Shown: piece after piece, positions 22,350 through 29,875 of the stretch | Layout of the letters: every line of letters starts with the position of its first letter | How positions within the stretch are numbered: the first letter of the stretch is position 1 | Assembly: GCA_964388785.1 (NCBI GenBank) | Contig: CAYMBX010000003.1 | Coordinates: 1-47,049 of the forward strand | Reading direction: 5' to 3' | DNA from: VGKU01 sp964388785 | GTDB lineage: Bacteria; Patescibacteriota; Patescibacteriia; UBA9934; GWF2-40-263 | Length of the DNA stretch: 47,049 bases | Notes under the pieces: model-generated | What the model was told of the DNA's origin: nothing | Databases searched by the model: none | The model's input: only the letters and a program-made list of their open reading frames with translations | Translations under genes and position numbers: made by a program

Positions 22350-23735
22350 ATGAAAAACAAGGGAACAATCGCACAAGTCATCGGACCGGTTGTGGATGTC
22401 CGATTTGAGGGGGAAGAGTTACCAGCTATCAACACAGCGCTTGAGGTGAAAAACGGAGACCAATCGCTCGTTCTTGAAGTCGCACAACACATCGGACATC
22501 AGTTGGTTCGTAGCATCGCGATGTCTACCACAGATGGATTGCAGCGTGGAATGGAAGTAGAAAACACAGGCGCACCAATCTCCGTGCCGGTCGGGCCGGA
22601 AACGCTTGGGCGTATGTTTGGCGTGACCGGAGACCCGATTGATCAATTGGGATCGGTCAAGACAAAGCGCCGCGATCCAATCCACAAAAAAGCGCCATCG
22701 TTTGACCAGCAGTCCACCAAAGACGAGGTGTTTGAAACGGGTATTAAAGTGATCGATCTCATCTGTCCATTCTTGAAAGGAGGAAAAACCGGATTGTTCG
22801 GCGGTGCCGGAGTGGGAAAAACGGTATTAATTCAGGAACTGATTCACAACATTGCAAAGGAACATGGAGGATACTCGGTCTTTGCCGGCGTGGGTGAACG
22901 TACTCGAGAAGGGAACGACCTCTATCAAGAAATGAAAGAATCCGGGGTGCTCGACAAAACTTCGCTCGTCTTTGGACAGATGAACGAACCACCGGGTGCT
23001 CGCGCACGCGTCGGGCTCACAGGACTCACGCTTGCGGAATATTTCCGTGATGATGAAGAGCGTGATGTGCTTCTTTTCATCGATAACATTTTCCGTTTTA
23101 CTCAGGCCGGTTCCGAAGTTTCTTCGCTGCTTGGCCGTATTCCATCGGCCGTCGGATACCAGCCGAACCTTGCGACTGAAATGGGTGCACTGCAAGAACG
23201 CATTACCTCAACCAAAAAAGGATCTATCACTTCTATTCAAGCGGTGTACGTGCCCGCAGACGACTTGACTGATCCGGCACCGGCCACCACATTTGGACAC
23301 TTGAACTCGACCGTGGTGCTTGCACGTTCACTTGCGGAGCTTGGAATTTATCCGGCGGTCGATCCACTCGACTCGTCTTCCACTATTTTGGATCCGAATA
23401 TTGTTGGGCAAGAGCACTATGAAGTGGCGCGCGGCGTGCAGCAGGTATTGCAGCGCTACAAAGACTTGCAGGATATCATTGCCATTTTGGGGATGGATGA
23501 ATTGTCCGATGCAGACAAACTCACTGTGGCTCGTGCGCGAAAGATCCAAAAATATCTGTCACAACCGTTCTTCGTAGCGGAACAATTTACCGGAACGCCT
23601 GGGAAATACGTGAAGCGTGAAGATACCGTGCGGAGCTTCAAGGGGATCTTGGAAGGGCAGTACGACCACATTCCAGAACAAGCGTTTTACATGAAGGGAA
23701 GTATAGAGGAAGTGGTTGAAGCGGCAGGGAAGTAA
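22350..23735 (+). CDS. atpD: ATP synthase F1 subunit beta, catalytic
   Basis: Catalytic subunit. P-loop GGAGVGKTVLIQELI, the catalytic Glu in FAGVGERTREGND, Walker B DVLLFIDNIFRFTQAGSEVSSLLGR and the adenine-binding C-terminal segment (PFFVAEQFTG) are all intact. 461 residues. A 6-nt gap separates it from atpG; a hairpin with a conserved loop follows before atpC. Confidence 0.97.
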   Translation: MKNKGTIAQVIGPVVDVRFEGEELPAINTALEVKNGDQSLVLEVAQHIGHQLVRSIAMSTTDGLQRGMEVENTGAPISVPVGPETLGRMFGVTGDPIDQLGSVKTKRRDPIHKKAPSFDQQSTKDEVFETGIKVIDLICPFLKGGKTGLFGGAGVGKTVLIQELIHNIAKEHGGYSVFAGVGERTREGNDLYQEMKESGVLDKTSLVFGQMNEPPGARARVGLTGLTLAEYFRDDEERDVLLFIDNIFRFTQAGSEVSSLLGRIPSAVGYQPNLATEMGALQERITSTKKGSITSIQAVYVPADDLTDPAPATTFGHLNSTVVLARSLAELGIYPAVDPLDSSSTILDPNIVGQEHYEVARGVQQVLQRYKDLQDIIAILGMDELSDADKLTVARARKIQKYLSQPFFVAEQFTGTPGKYVKREDTVRSFKGILEGQYDHIPEQAFYMKGSIEEVVEAAGK

Positions 23736-23749
23736 ACTAGCGTTTGGTG

Positions 23750-23794
23750 GGCTCACAAACTCTTTCTGCGAGCTCTCGAAAGAGTTTGTGAGCC
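23750..23794. repeat. Hairpin with loop TGCGAGCTCTC, copy 1 (atpD-atpC)
   Basis: 17-bp perfect stem GGCTCACAAACTCTTTC (23750-23766) with 23778-23794; loop TGCGAGCTCTC (23767-23777). The same 11-nt loop with an unrelated stem occurs at 38748-38796. No T-tract. Confidence 0.9.
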
Positions 23795-23853
23795 GTGTTG
23801 AAATGTAGGTTAGTTATCAGACAACCACTTTAAAGAGTGGATGAAAGGAAACT

Positions 23854-24276
23854 ATGTCACTCAAACTTAAAATCGTGACACCGGAACGGATCGTGTTTGA
23901 AGACACGGTTGATTCCGTCACCGCAACCACGCAGATGGGCGAGATTACGGTGTTGCCCAACCACGTGCCGCTCGTTGCGAATTTGCAAGCGGGAGAATTG
24001 CGCGTACGCACAAACGGCGACGAGCAGTTTCTGGTTGCATCGACGGGATTTTTGGAAGTGCGTTCTGGTCATGAGGTCATCGTCCTAGCGGATACAGCTG
24101 AACGGGTTGAAGAATTGGAACTTGAAAAGATTGCGGAAGCGAAAGAGCGCGCTCGGGTGCTTCTTGAGGAAAAACGAAATATTGATGATGTCGCGTTTGC
24201 AGATGCGGCGGCGCTTCTCGAGCGGGAACTCGCACGTGAACGTGTTGTTATTCGACGAAAGAAGTATCGCGTATGA
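23854..24276 (+). CDS. atpC: ATP synthase F1 subunit epsilon
   Basis: Epsilon couples gamma rotation and can inhibit ATP hydrolysis. The N-terminal beta-sandwich is clear (LKIVTPERIVFEDTVDSVTATTQMGEITVLPNHVPLVA), followed by the two C-terminal helices (AEAKERARVLLEEKR, ALLERELARERVV). 140 residues. Its leader has a small hairpin (CCACT/AGTGG at 23825-23840) and an AAAGGA site. The stop overlaps the carbonic-anhydrase-like gene by ATGA. Confidence 0.95.
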   Translation: MSLKLKIVTPERIVFEDTVDSVTATTQMGEITVLPNHVPLVANLQAGELRVRTNGDEQFLVASTGFLEVRSGHEVIVLADTAERVEELELEKIAEAKERARVLLEEKRNIDDVAFADAAALLERELARERVVIRRKKYRV

Positions 24277-25340
24277 CCCTTCAATCACAACCCGTCACCA
24301 AAGACGAACAACTCGCCTATTTGATCGAGCTCAATCGTCAGCATTCACAAGAATTTTGTTCACCGGATGCAAGGAACGCTCGTTCACTTCATCGCGCGAA
24401 GCATCCCACAGAGATCGTCATGCTTAAATGCATGGACGGACGAGTCCATGGGCCAGACGCCACCAAAACTCCTCTTGGCATCCTTCAACCATTTCGCAAT
24501 TTGGGAGGACGTTTCAACATGGGGTGGCCGCACTTCCAAGCGGTCCTTGCGGATTGGAAAAATTATAGTATCCGCCGCGGAAGACACTGCCTGATTCTTG
24601 TGACCTATCATTTTTCCGCCGGCGATCCACATCGCGGATGTGCGGGGTTCGGATATGATACGGAGGCTGCGATTGCGTTTACAAAAAAATTAACCCACGA
24701 CATTAGTAGAGTTTTTGGCGAATCGCATGAGGTTGTTCATCCGATTCTGGTCGGATTTGAAACAGACGAAGACGCGTTCGTTCTCCATGGTGAGAATGGA
24801 GAGGTTGTGCATCTTTCAAAACAATCTGAGATGTCGGACGATGACATTATCGCGATGCTTCAACGGCTGTACCCAACAATGCATACGCGCATTTTGCATG
24901 ATTTTGTTCCACTCGTGAGTGGGAATTTTGCACACATTAAGGAAGTCAGAGAAAGTCAGCGTCCCATTATCAATATGGAGCATCGCGAGTGGATTTTGGC
25001 ACTCGGCCGGGGCTTTGACTGGCTCCATTCTCCCAATACGGCCTTGATTGTCGGACCATGGAGTCACAACCTGGAGGTGCCGGTGTTGACCGCGGCGAAA
25101 ATTATTCGCGGAAACATGGAAGCGGGACGCATTGCTTCCACAAACGCCGTTCTTTTGACCTCCGCGATTTATCGAGATCCGGCAGGTGATCAACCTCTTC
25201 TTGCGATAGAGAAAACCAAATTTCTTAGCGAAATGGCAATGGAAGTGATTACGAGAGAGTATCCCGATCTTGCAAAAGTGCTCACACCACTGCCAGTCAC
25301 GGTCGATATGAATACGCGCAAGATGAATATCATTCAGTAA
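24273..25340 (+). CDS. Beta-carbonic-anhydrase-like protein with complete metal site
   Basis: The 355-residue protein carries the beta-carbonic anhydrase core: CMDGR (the C-x-D-x-R metal and Asp/Arg dyad motif), FRNLGGRF (the RNAGN-like strand), and YHFSAGDPHRGCAGFG (H-x2-C). Zinc ligands Cys, His, Cys are thus complete. About 200 further residues after the core are unlike ordinary beta-CAs (GFETDEDAFVLHGENG; MEHREWILALGRGFDWL). Active CO2 hydration is an inference. It overlaps atpC by 4 nt, so it is a tail gene of the atp operon, and its codon use matches the atp genes. No carboxysome gene is nearby. Confidence 0.65.
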   Translation: MTLQSQPVTKDEQLAYLIELNRQHSQEFCSPDARNARSLHRAKHPTEIVMLKCMDGRVHGPDATKTPLGILQPFRNLGGRFNMGWPHFQAVLADWKNYSIRRGRHCLILVTYHFSAGDPHRGCAGFGYDTEAAIAFTKKLTHDISRVFGESHEVVHPILVGFETDEDAFVLHGENGEVVHLSKQSEMSDDDIIAMLQRLYPTMHTRILHDFVPLVSGNFAHIKEVRESQRPIINMEHREWILALGRGFDWLHSPNTALIVGPWSHNLEVPVLTAAKIIRGNMEAGRIASTNAVLLTSAIYRDPAGDQPLLAIEKTKFLSEMAMEVITREYPDLAKVLTPLPVTVDMNTRKMNIIQ

Positions 25341-25369
25341 TTGACGGGTACTCAAGAACGGCGTATCAT
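25341..25369 (+). promoter_or_regulatory. Promoter of the 25414 gene, nested in the upstream terminator
   Basis: TTGACG (25341-25346, directly after the upstream stop), a 17-nt spacer and TATCAT (25364-25369). The -10 forms the start of the loop of the terminator hairpin 25354-25384. Confidence 0.65.
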
Positions 25370-25386
25370 TTTGGCGCCGTTCTTTT
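25354..25386 (+). terminator. Terminator of the atp operon
   Basis: Stem AAGAACGGCG/CGCCGTTCTT (10 bp), 11-nt loop, ending in TTTTG. Confidence 0.75.
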
Positions 25387-25413
25387 GTTTCTTCCCACCT
25401 GTCAGAGGAGATC

Positions 25414-25989
25414 ATGCCTACACCGCTCGACCAAGAAAATCGTCGTCTTATCGCGGACATGCGCGCAAAGGGAATCCTGGGGGACGTCGATCCAAACCAG
25501 ATCGACGTGTCCAAGGGGGTCATTCTCGTCTGCTGCGCGGACGGGGATCAGCTCGACGAAGTCTTCGATCACATGCGCGAAACCTCGCGCGCAGCAGGCC
25601 ACAAGCCGCGCATTCACACGTTCACCGAGCACGGCGGAGCAATGGTTCTTTCGCCACAGTGCGATCCATACCCCGGATTCGCTGCGCGCGAACTCATGCA
25701 CGTCAAGATCATCGAGGGGCGCGAACTCAAGCACATCGACACGATTGTCTTGTCTGTGCACGCCCCCTGTGGCAAGGCAGCGGTCATGGGTCTCACCCTG
25801 GTCGACCTCATCGGCCACATGATGGCCGCGAAATCGGACATCAAGGCGCGTCACAAGGGAGTGCGTGTGCTGTGCATGATCCACGTCGATTACGGCGAGG
25901 GTCGCAAGCGCAGCTACACCATCTCGCGCATCGACTGGGCACGCTACATGGCCAACGGCGGCTCCGACGGGATCTCCGCATCCGCTTGA
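25414..25989 (+). CDS. Beta-carbonic-anhydrase-like small protein
   Basis: 191 residues. The order of landmarks follows the beta-CA core: GVILVCCADGDQ (Cys then Asp, but Asp replaces the usual Arg of C-x-D-x-R), HTFTEHGGAMVLSP, and DTIVLSVHAPCGKA (H-x2-C). Metal ligands are kept but the Asp/Arg dyad is not, so catalysis is doubtful. It aligns with the next gene over the whole length (shared VDLIxHxM and a late SYxIxRxxW). GC-rich, with GAGGAG 3 nt before ATG. It has its own promoter and terminator. Confidence 0.6.
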   Translation: MPTPLDQENRRLIADMRAKGILGDVDPNQIDVSKGVILVCCADGDQLDEVFDHMRETSRAAGHKPRIHTFTEHGGAMVLSPQCDPYPGFAARELMHVKIIEGRELKHIDTIVLSVHAPCGKAAVMGLTLVDLIGHMMAAKSDIKARHKGVRVLCMIHVDYGEGRKRSYTISRIDWARYMANGGSDGISASA

Positions 25990-26005
25990 CACGGGTGCTT
26001 TTTTT
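25978..26005 (+). terminator. Terminator of the 25414 gene with stop codon in the loop
   Basis: Stem GCATCCG/CGGGTGC (7 bp, one G-U), loop CTTGACA, then T7. The loop contains both the TGA stop and the next promoter's TTGACA. Confidence 0.75.
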
Positions 26006-26014
26006 GTTTATTCT
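25986..26014 (+). promoter_or_regulatory. Promoter of the 26079 gene and hairpin leader
   Basis: TTGACA (25986-25991, in the terminator loop), a 17-nt spacer and TATTCT (26009-26014). The leader after it has two stems: TCCTACG/CGTAGGA (26023-26045) and CGGCA/TGCCG (26052-26064), then GAGGAG and ATG 26079. Confidence 0.7.
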
Positions 26015-26078
26015 ACGGCCCGTCCTACGACATCATGCCGTAGGATCCATGCGGCAGACTGCCGTGAGTGAGGAGTAC

Positions 26079-26678
26079 ATGAAGGTGCGTGATGGAAATT
26101 GGATCCATGAGCTCGTCCGGCGTGGTGTGCTCGTGCGGATCGAGGAGGAGATGTGTGCTGTTCCGGGCGGGGTGATTCTCGTCTGCGACAGCGAGACCAA
26201 CCCTGCGGAGATCGTCGTCTACGGTGTCGAGGACAGTCCGGTTCGTGTCATCGCGAACGAGGCCGGCGTGCTCATCGCGAGTCCAGACACGCGGATGCAC
26301 GCGGAGATCGGGATCGATCAGGATACGGTATTGCTTCAGCCCATCGAGCGCTGGATCAACGAGGGGATCCGTCGGATCATCCTGTGCGCCAACCCGCACT
26401 CGATCAGCGGACCTCTGCTTGCCTTGCACCCGGTGGATCTGATCGATCACCTGATGCGTGCGGGGCAGTGGCTCACGGAGCGCACGGGTGGGGAGATCTC
26501 GATCAGCTACCTCGTCCACGCTCCAACCGGCAGCGAGAAGATCACCTACGACGTCACGCGCGCCACTTGGCGCGCGTTCTACCACTGGTACGAGACCGCG
26601 GTTCTGCACCGCCTCGACGACGGCATCGACATCGATGACCTCGAGGGGATGCCCCGTCTCGACCACGCCCAGGCCTAG
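26079..26678 (+). CDS. Paralogue of the 25414 gene with a degraded metal site
   Basis: 199 residues, aligning end to end with the 25414 product: GVILVCDSETN for GVILVCCADGD, VIANEAGVLIASP for HTFTEHGGAMVLSP, CANPHSISGP for SVHAPCGKA, VDLIDHLM for VDLIGHMM, and SYLVHAPTGSEKITYDVTR near the end. In this alignment both Cys ligands are lost (to Asp and Ser); only the His remains. A regulatory or structural partner role is possible, but this is inference. GC-rich, with GAGGAG 3 nt before ATG. Confidence 0.6.
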   Translation: MKVRDGNWIHELVRRGVLVRIEEEMCAVPGGVILVCDSETNPAEIVVYGVEDSPVRVIANEAGVLIASPDTRMHAEIGIDQDTVLLQPIERWINEGIRRIILCANPHSISGPLLALHPVDLIDHLMRAGQWLTERTGGEISISYLVHAPTGSEKITYDVTRATWRAFYHWYETAVLHRLDDGIDIDDLEGMPRLDHAQA

Positions 26679-26690
26679 CCCGGGTTTTTT
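26668..26690 (+). terminator. Terminator of the 26079 gene with stop codon in the loop
   Basis: CCCAGGC-CTA-GCCCGGG with one A-C mismatch, then TTTTTT. The TAG stop spans the loop and the 3' arm. Confidence 0.75.
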
Positions 26691-26696
26691 ATTCCC

Positions 26697-26724
26697 TTGT
26701 CAATTTGCTTCGTTCGGATATAAT
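26697..26724 (+). promoter_or_regulatory. Promoter of the antiporter gene
   Basis: TTGTCA (26697-26702), a 16-nt spacer and TATAAT (26719-26724); about 25 nt of leader with AGGAGG at 26745-26750. Confidence 0.75.
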
Positions 26725-26755
26725 ATCGCCCGCGTTAGATGCGTAGGAGGAAATC

Positions 26756-27958
26756 GTGCACGGAGAGTTTGGACAACACTTGCTCTGGATCGGCGGAGCC
26801 ATTCTGATGACGGTCATCTTCGGCGGTGTGGCCAAACGCCTGGGCCAACCGAAAGTTCTCGGCGCGCTCATCGCCGGCTTGGCGATCGGCGCCGTCTTCG
26901 GCGGAACTCATCTGCTCCAAGAACTGCGTAGCGAGCACGGGATTCCGCTGATCGCGGGTCTTGCCGAAATCGCCGCCATGCTCCTGCTCTTTAAGGCAGG
27001 ACTTGAAGGTAACCTGCACTCCATTCTCCATGACGCCAAACAGGGCTGGAAGGTTGCTCTCATCGGCGTTCTTCTGCCGGTCCTTGGCGGTTTCCTGTTT
27101 ACGTTCTACGCCTCGGATGTTTCCTGGCCCGTTGCCCTCTTTCAAGGAGGAGTCTTCGCGGCAACGTCCGTCGGGATTACGGTCGCGGTTCTGCAGGAAC
27201 TGAACGTGGTCAAAGCCTCGTTCGCGCGCATCATCATCAGCGCTGCGGTGATCGATGACGTCCTGGGACTCATCATCCTGAGTGTTTGCGACGCACTTAA
27301 TGCGCCGGGCGGTCTCGTCTTCGATGAGGTGGCGGTCAAGATGGGGCAAGCATTGCTTTTCGTCTTTGTCGTTCCGGCTCTCGGTCACGTCCTGTCGCCA
27401 CACATCGTGCGCGCATTGCGCCGCATGGACGAAGAGGCCCGTGAGGCGATCGTTCTTTCCTTCATGATTCTCTACGGAGCCGGCGCTCTGTGGGCCGGCC
27501 TTGCGGCGATCGTCGGAGCCTATTTTGCGGGGGTCGCGCTGGACGAAGCCTATTTTGAGGAAGCGGAAATGACCTCGGGAGACAGGCCGGTCGAGCACTT
27601 CATCGAAGGCCTCATCACCGGATTCGCCCCCGTCTTCTTCATCTACGCAGGATGCATCGTCGATCCGGGCATCCTCCTCAATGCGTCCGTTCTTGGATTC
27701 GGGCTCGTGTTCACTGCAATCGCCATGGCGGGAAAACTTGCCTGTGGTCTCGTGGTCTCACAAGATCGCCTCATCGTTGGGGTGGGTATGTCTCCGCGCG
27801 GGGAAGTCGGGATCGTGTTCGCCACGATCGGCCTCCAAAAAGAAATTCTCACACCGGAATTGTTCGGAGCGTCTATGGTGATGGTTTTGCTCACGACCAT
27901 GGCAACGCCACCACTGCTCAAACGCTTCATCGATTCACGTTCCACACACACCTCGTAA
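26756..27958 (+). CDS. Cation:proton antiporter, CPA2 (KefB/NapA-like) family
   Basis: A 400-residue protein with about 12 membrane helices. The unwound-helix region VFAATSVGITVAVLQEL and the ion-site pair in SAAVIDDVLGLIILS are typical of CPA2; the double Asp suggests electrogenic exchange of Na+ or K+ for H+. There is no C-terminal RCK/TrkA-N domain, so it is not nucleotide-gated. Start is GTG 26756 with AGGAGG 5 nt ahead. It stands alone between its own promoter and a bidirectional terminator. Next to the ATP synthase and carbonic-anhydrase-like genes, a pH or proton-gradient role is a reasonable guess. Confidence 0.9.
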   Translation: MHGEFGQHLLWIGGAILMTVIFGGVAKRLGQPKVLGALIAGLAIGAVFGGTHLLQELRSEHGIPLIAGLAEIAAMLLLFKAGLEGNLHSILHDAKQGWKVALIGVLLPVLGGFLFTFYASDVSWPVALFQGGVFAATSVGITVAVLQELNVVKASFARIIISAAVIDDVLGLIILSVCDALNAPGGLVFDEVAVKMGQALLFVFVVPALGHVLSPHIVRALRRMDEEAREAIVLSFMILYGAGALWAGLAAIVGAYFAGVALDEAYFEEAEMTSGDRPVEHFIEGLITGFAPVFFIYAGCIVDPGILLNASVLGFGLVFTAIAMAGKLACGLVVSQDRLIVGVGMSPRGEVGIVFATIGLQKEILTPELFGASMVMVLLTTMATPPLLKRFIDSRSTHTS

Positions 27959-27989
27959 GGGGTGTTTTTTTGTACAAAAAAACACCCGG
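27959..27989. terminator. Bidirectional terminator between convergent genes
   Basis: Near-perfect palindrome with GGGTGTTTTTTT and AAAAAAACACCC arms around GTAC. It serves the antiporter gene and the FHA gene. Confidence 0.92.
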
Positions 27990-27990
27990 G

Positions 27991-28545
27991 TTACGGATGT
28001 ATGTTGAAGAGATGAACGCGCAGACGCACGTGCATTCCGTCTGGTTCGCCCAGGTAGAGCACGTCGTAGTCACTGAGCTCGACGTATTCATCCAGGGCGA
28101 GACGACGGGCTTTGTGCTCACCCGTTCGGCGATGCCAAGTTGTCACACGCTCGGATACGGCGCGGACGCAGAGTTTGCCTTTGTATCGTTCGATGCATGC
28201 CTGAATCCGTGAAAGCGGACTAGGCATGAATTGGAGTGCGGGCGCGAGATCGATCTCCGGTTGGATCGGAGGCGAAGACGTGCGGTCGTGTCGTCCGATG
28301 CGCAGCGGTGGATCGCCTGCGAGCTCAAAAGGGAAGTCCCACACGGTCTGTTCGTTCATCGGAACTTCCGTTCCACCGCAACGCTCGAGAATCAACTCGA
28401 ACGTGGGGTTAACCGGAGGGATGAGCGCTTGACGGAGCGGAACTCCGGGTGACGTGGTCTTCAGTGGAACGAACTCATATCCGTCCTGCGGACAGACCAG
28501 TGTTCCGTTCGGGTAGGATTTCGTACATGTTGGACACAGAAGCAT
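27991..28545 (-). CDS. Zinc-ribbon plus FHA-domain protein
   Basis: 184 residues. The N-terminus has two CxxC-like zinc-ribbon halves (CPTCTKSYPNG, CPQDG). The C-terminal ~95 residues form an FHA domain: LRIGRHDRTSS, IDLAPAL, SRIQACIERYKGKLCVRAVSE, and VELSDYDVLYLGE. FHA domains bind phosphothreonine, and this ribbon-FHA layout is seen in Ser/Thr-kinase signalling proteins. The ATG shares one base with the stop of the vWA gene (TGATG), so the two are translationally coupled. No kinase or phosphatase is in view. Confidence 0.82.
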   Translation of the reverse strand: MLLCPTCTKSYPNGTLVCPQDGYEFVPLKTTSPGVPLRQALIPPVNPTFELILERCGGTEVPMNEQTVWDFPFELAGDPPLRIGRHDRTSSPPIQPEIDLAPALQFMPSPLSRIQACIERYKGKLCVRAVSERVTTWHRRTGEHKARRLALDEYVELSDYDVLYLGEPDGMHVRLRVHLFNIHP

Positions 28546-29795
28546 CAGTCATCCTCCCTGTCGACGCGAGCCGTGAATTCCACAGAGACGCTGGTACGCG
28601 CCTCGGTCGTCCCGCCTCGACGCGCCGCTTCTTGATCGCGATGCGCCTTGCGTCCCAGGTCTCGCATGATCACAGCTGTGCGTTCGTCGCCGGAGCGAGT
28701 GTAGAGCTCGGCGGACCGATCGAAGTTGCCGGCCTCCGCCTGAGCCGCGGCAGCCATCTTGATCTGAAGCTTGACGATCTCAGGATCCGGAACTGTTTCT
28801 TCAGATCGATTGGTCGTAAAGTGCGTCCGGACCAGGATCACGTCTTCAAACGACTCGCCCGCGACGGTTCTGCCTTTCAGGGTGAGACGCATGACTTCGC
28901 ACGTGCAAGCGCGGTCTGGGTCCGCCGTCAGTTCGATGAGGTACTGCTGGCCGCGCGCCTTGTCCACCGCACCGGAAAAGTCCGTAATCAAGGTGTCTCG
29001 ATGCATCGGTTCGAGGTCGGCCTGTTGCGGCATGAACCGCGTTGCGCGCGCGATCTTCGCGGAACCTGTGGCAACGGCCGTGACCGTGAGGCCGCGGACA
29101 CCCACACCGCGCATGAAGCCGATCTCCGCCGCGAACTCACGTTCGAGTGCCTCAGCTTCCATGACGTGACGGAGCTGTGAGCCGTTCCCAGCCATGACCG
29201 CCATCTGCTGAAGAAGTGCGAAATGGTAATCGCTCCCCGTCCCGTAGATGAACAGAGGGATCCGCTTCCGGCGCGCCTCGTCCGCCGCACGTGCAAGCAG
29301 TCGATGATCCTCTTGGGTGTTCACGTTGCTCTGTCCGTCCGTGAACAGAATGACTCGCGTCTCGTGGGTGTCGACGAATTCGGGAACCTCGAGCGCGGCG
29401 TTGAGCGCCCCGGAGATGTGTGTATTCCCGTCCGCGCGCAGACGCGTCACAACCGTGTGTGCGTGCTCTCGGCCTCGGTCGTCCATGTGCCTTTTTCCGA
29501 GATCGACCGAGTAGTCGGTGGCGAAACTGATGATGGTCAGCGTGTCACGCACGGTCAGCGTGGAAATCACGCGTTGGAGTGCACGCATGACCGCCTCCAA
29601 CTTCTCGCCCTTCATCGATCCGGAACGGTCGACGACAACTCGAAGATCGAGTGGCGGCGCTTGCGGGTTCTCGACAGCGGGACGAATGTCCAGCAGAACC
29701 TGGAGTGCGACCGGATGGCCGTCGGTGAAGACCACCTCGCGTCCGGAACGAACGTGAACGTGCAGATGTCGAAGCTTGTGAACGAGCTCGCCCAT
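28545..29795 (-). CDS. von Willebrand factor A domain protein
   Basis: 416 residues, cytoplasmic by appearance. The vWA domain begins near residue 45, with an intact metal-ion-dependent adhesion site: DRSGSMKG (DxSxS), the Thr in DGNTHISGAL, and the Asp in LFTDGQSN. A beta-rich region follows (GVRGLTVTAVATGSAKI), then a C-terminal helical segment (EIVKLQIKMAAAAQAEAGNFDRSAEL). It pairs with the FHA gene in one operon, a combination found in phospho-signalling modules. AGGAGG lies 7 nt before the ATG; the promoter is TTGACA-N16-TAGGTT. GC-rich. Confidence 0.87.
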   Translation of the reverse strand: MGELVHKLRHLHVHVRSGREVVFTDGHPVALQVLLDIRPAVENPQAPPLDLRVVVDRSGSMKGEKLEAVMRALQRVISTLTVRDTLTIISFATDYSVDLGKRHMDDRGREHAHTVVTRLRADGNTHISGALNAALEVPEFVDTHETRVILFTDGQSNVNTQEDHRLLARAADEARRKRIPLFIYGTGSDYHFALLQQMAVMAGNGSQLRHVMEAEALEREFAAEIGFMRGVGVRGLTVTAVATGSAKIARATRFMPQQADLEPMHRDTLITDFSGAVDKARGQQYLIELTADPDRACTCEVMRLTLKGRTVAGESFEDVILVRTHFTTNRSEETVPDPEIVKLQIKMAAAAQAEAGNFDRSAELYTRSGDERTAVIMRDLGRKAHRDQEAARRGGTTEARTSVSVEFTARVDREDD

Positions 29796-29825
29796 GGATG
29801 AACCTCCTTTGCAGTGGGTCGGAAT

Positions 29826-29853
29826 AACCTATCAAATTGAACCATTTTGTCAA
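29826..29853 (-). promoter_or_regulatory. Promoter of the vWA-FHA operon
   Basis: On the minus strand TTGACA (29848-29853), a 16-nt spacer and TAGGTT (29826-29831). It is interleaved with the uvrD promoter on the other strand. Confidence 0.65.
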
Positions 29854-29866
29854 CCCAATGTATACT
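29837..29866 (+). promoter_or_regulatory. Promoter of the UvrD-nuclease gene, leaderless
   Basis: TTGAAC (29837-29842), an 18-nt spacer and TATACT (29861-29866), then exactly 9 nt to ATG 29876. Confidence 0.65.
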
Positions 29867-29875
29867 GCGGGAGAT

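Noticed and set aside
24273..25340. Carboxysome shell carbonic anhydrase (CsoSCA)
   Set aside because: No shell protein, RuBisCO or bicarbonate transporter genes are nearby, and the metal motif is the compact C-x-D-x-R / H-x2-C type rather than the CsoSCA spacing.
26025..29180. Long opposite-strand frames at 26025-26666 (-), 26735-27598 (-) and 28449-29180 (+)
   Set aside because: All lie fully inside recognised or well-supported genes on the other strand and have no start signals of their own.
28545..29795. Part of a type VI secretion or magnesium-chelatase system, based on vWA and FHA domains
   Set aside because: No MoxR/AAA ATPase, kinase, phosphatase or secretion genes accompany them in this window.
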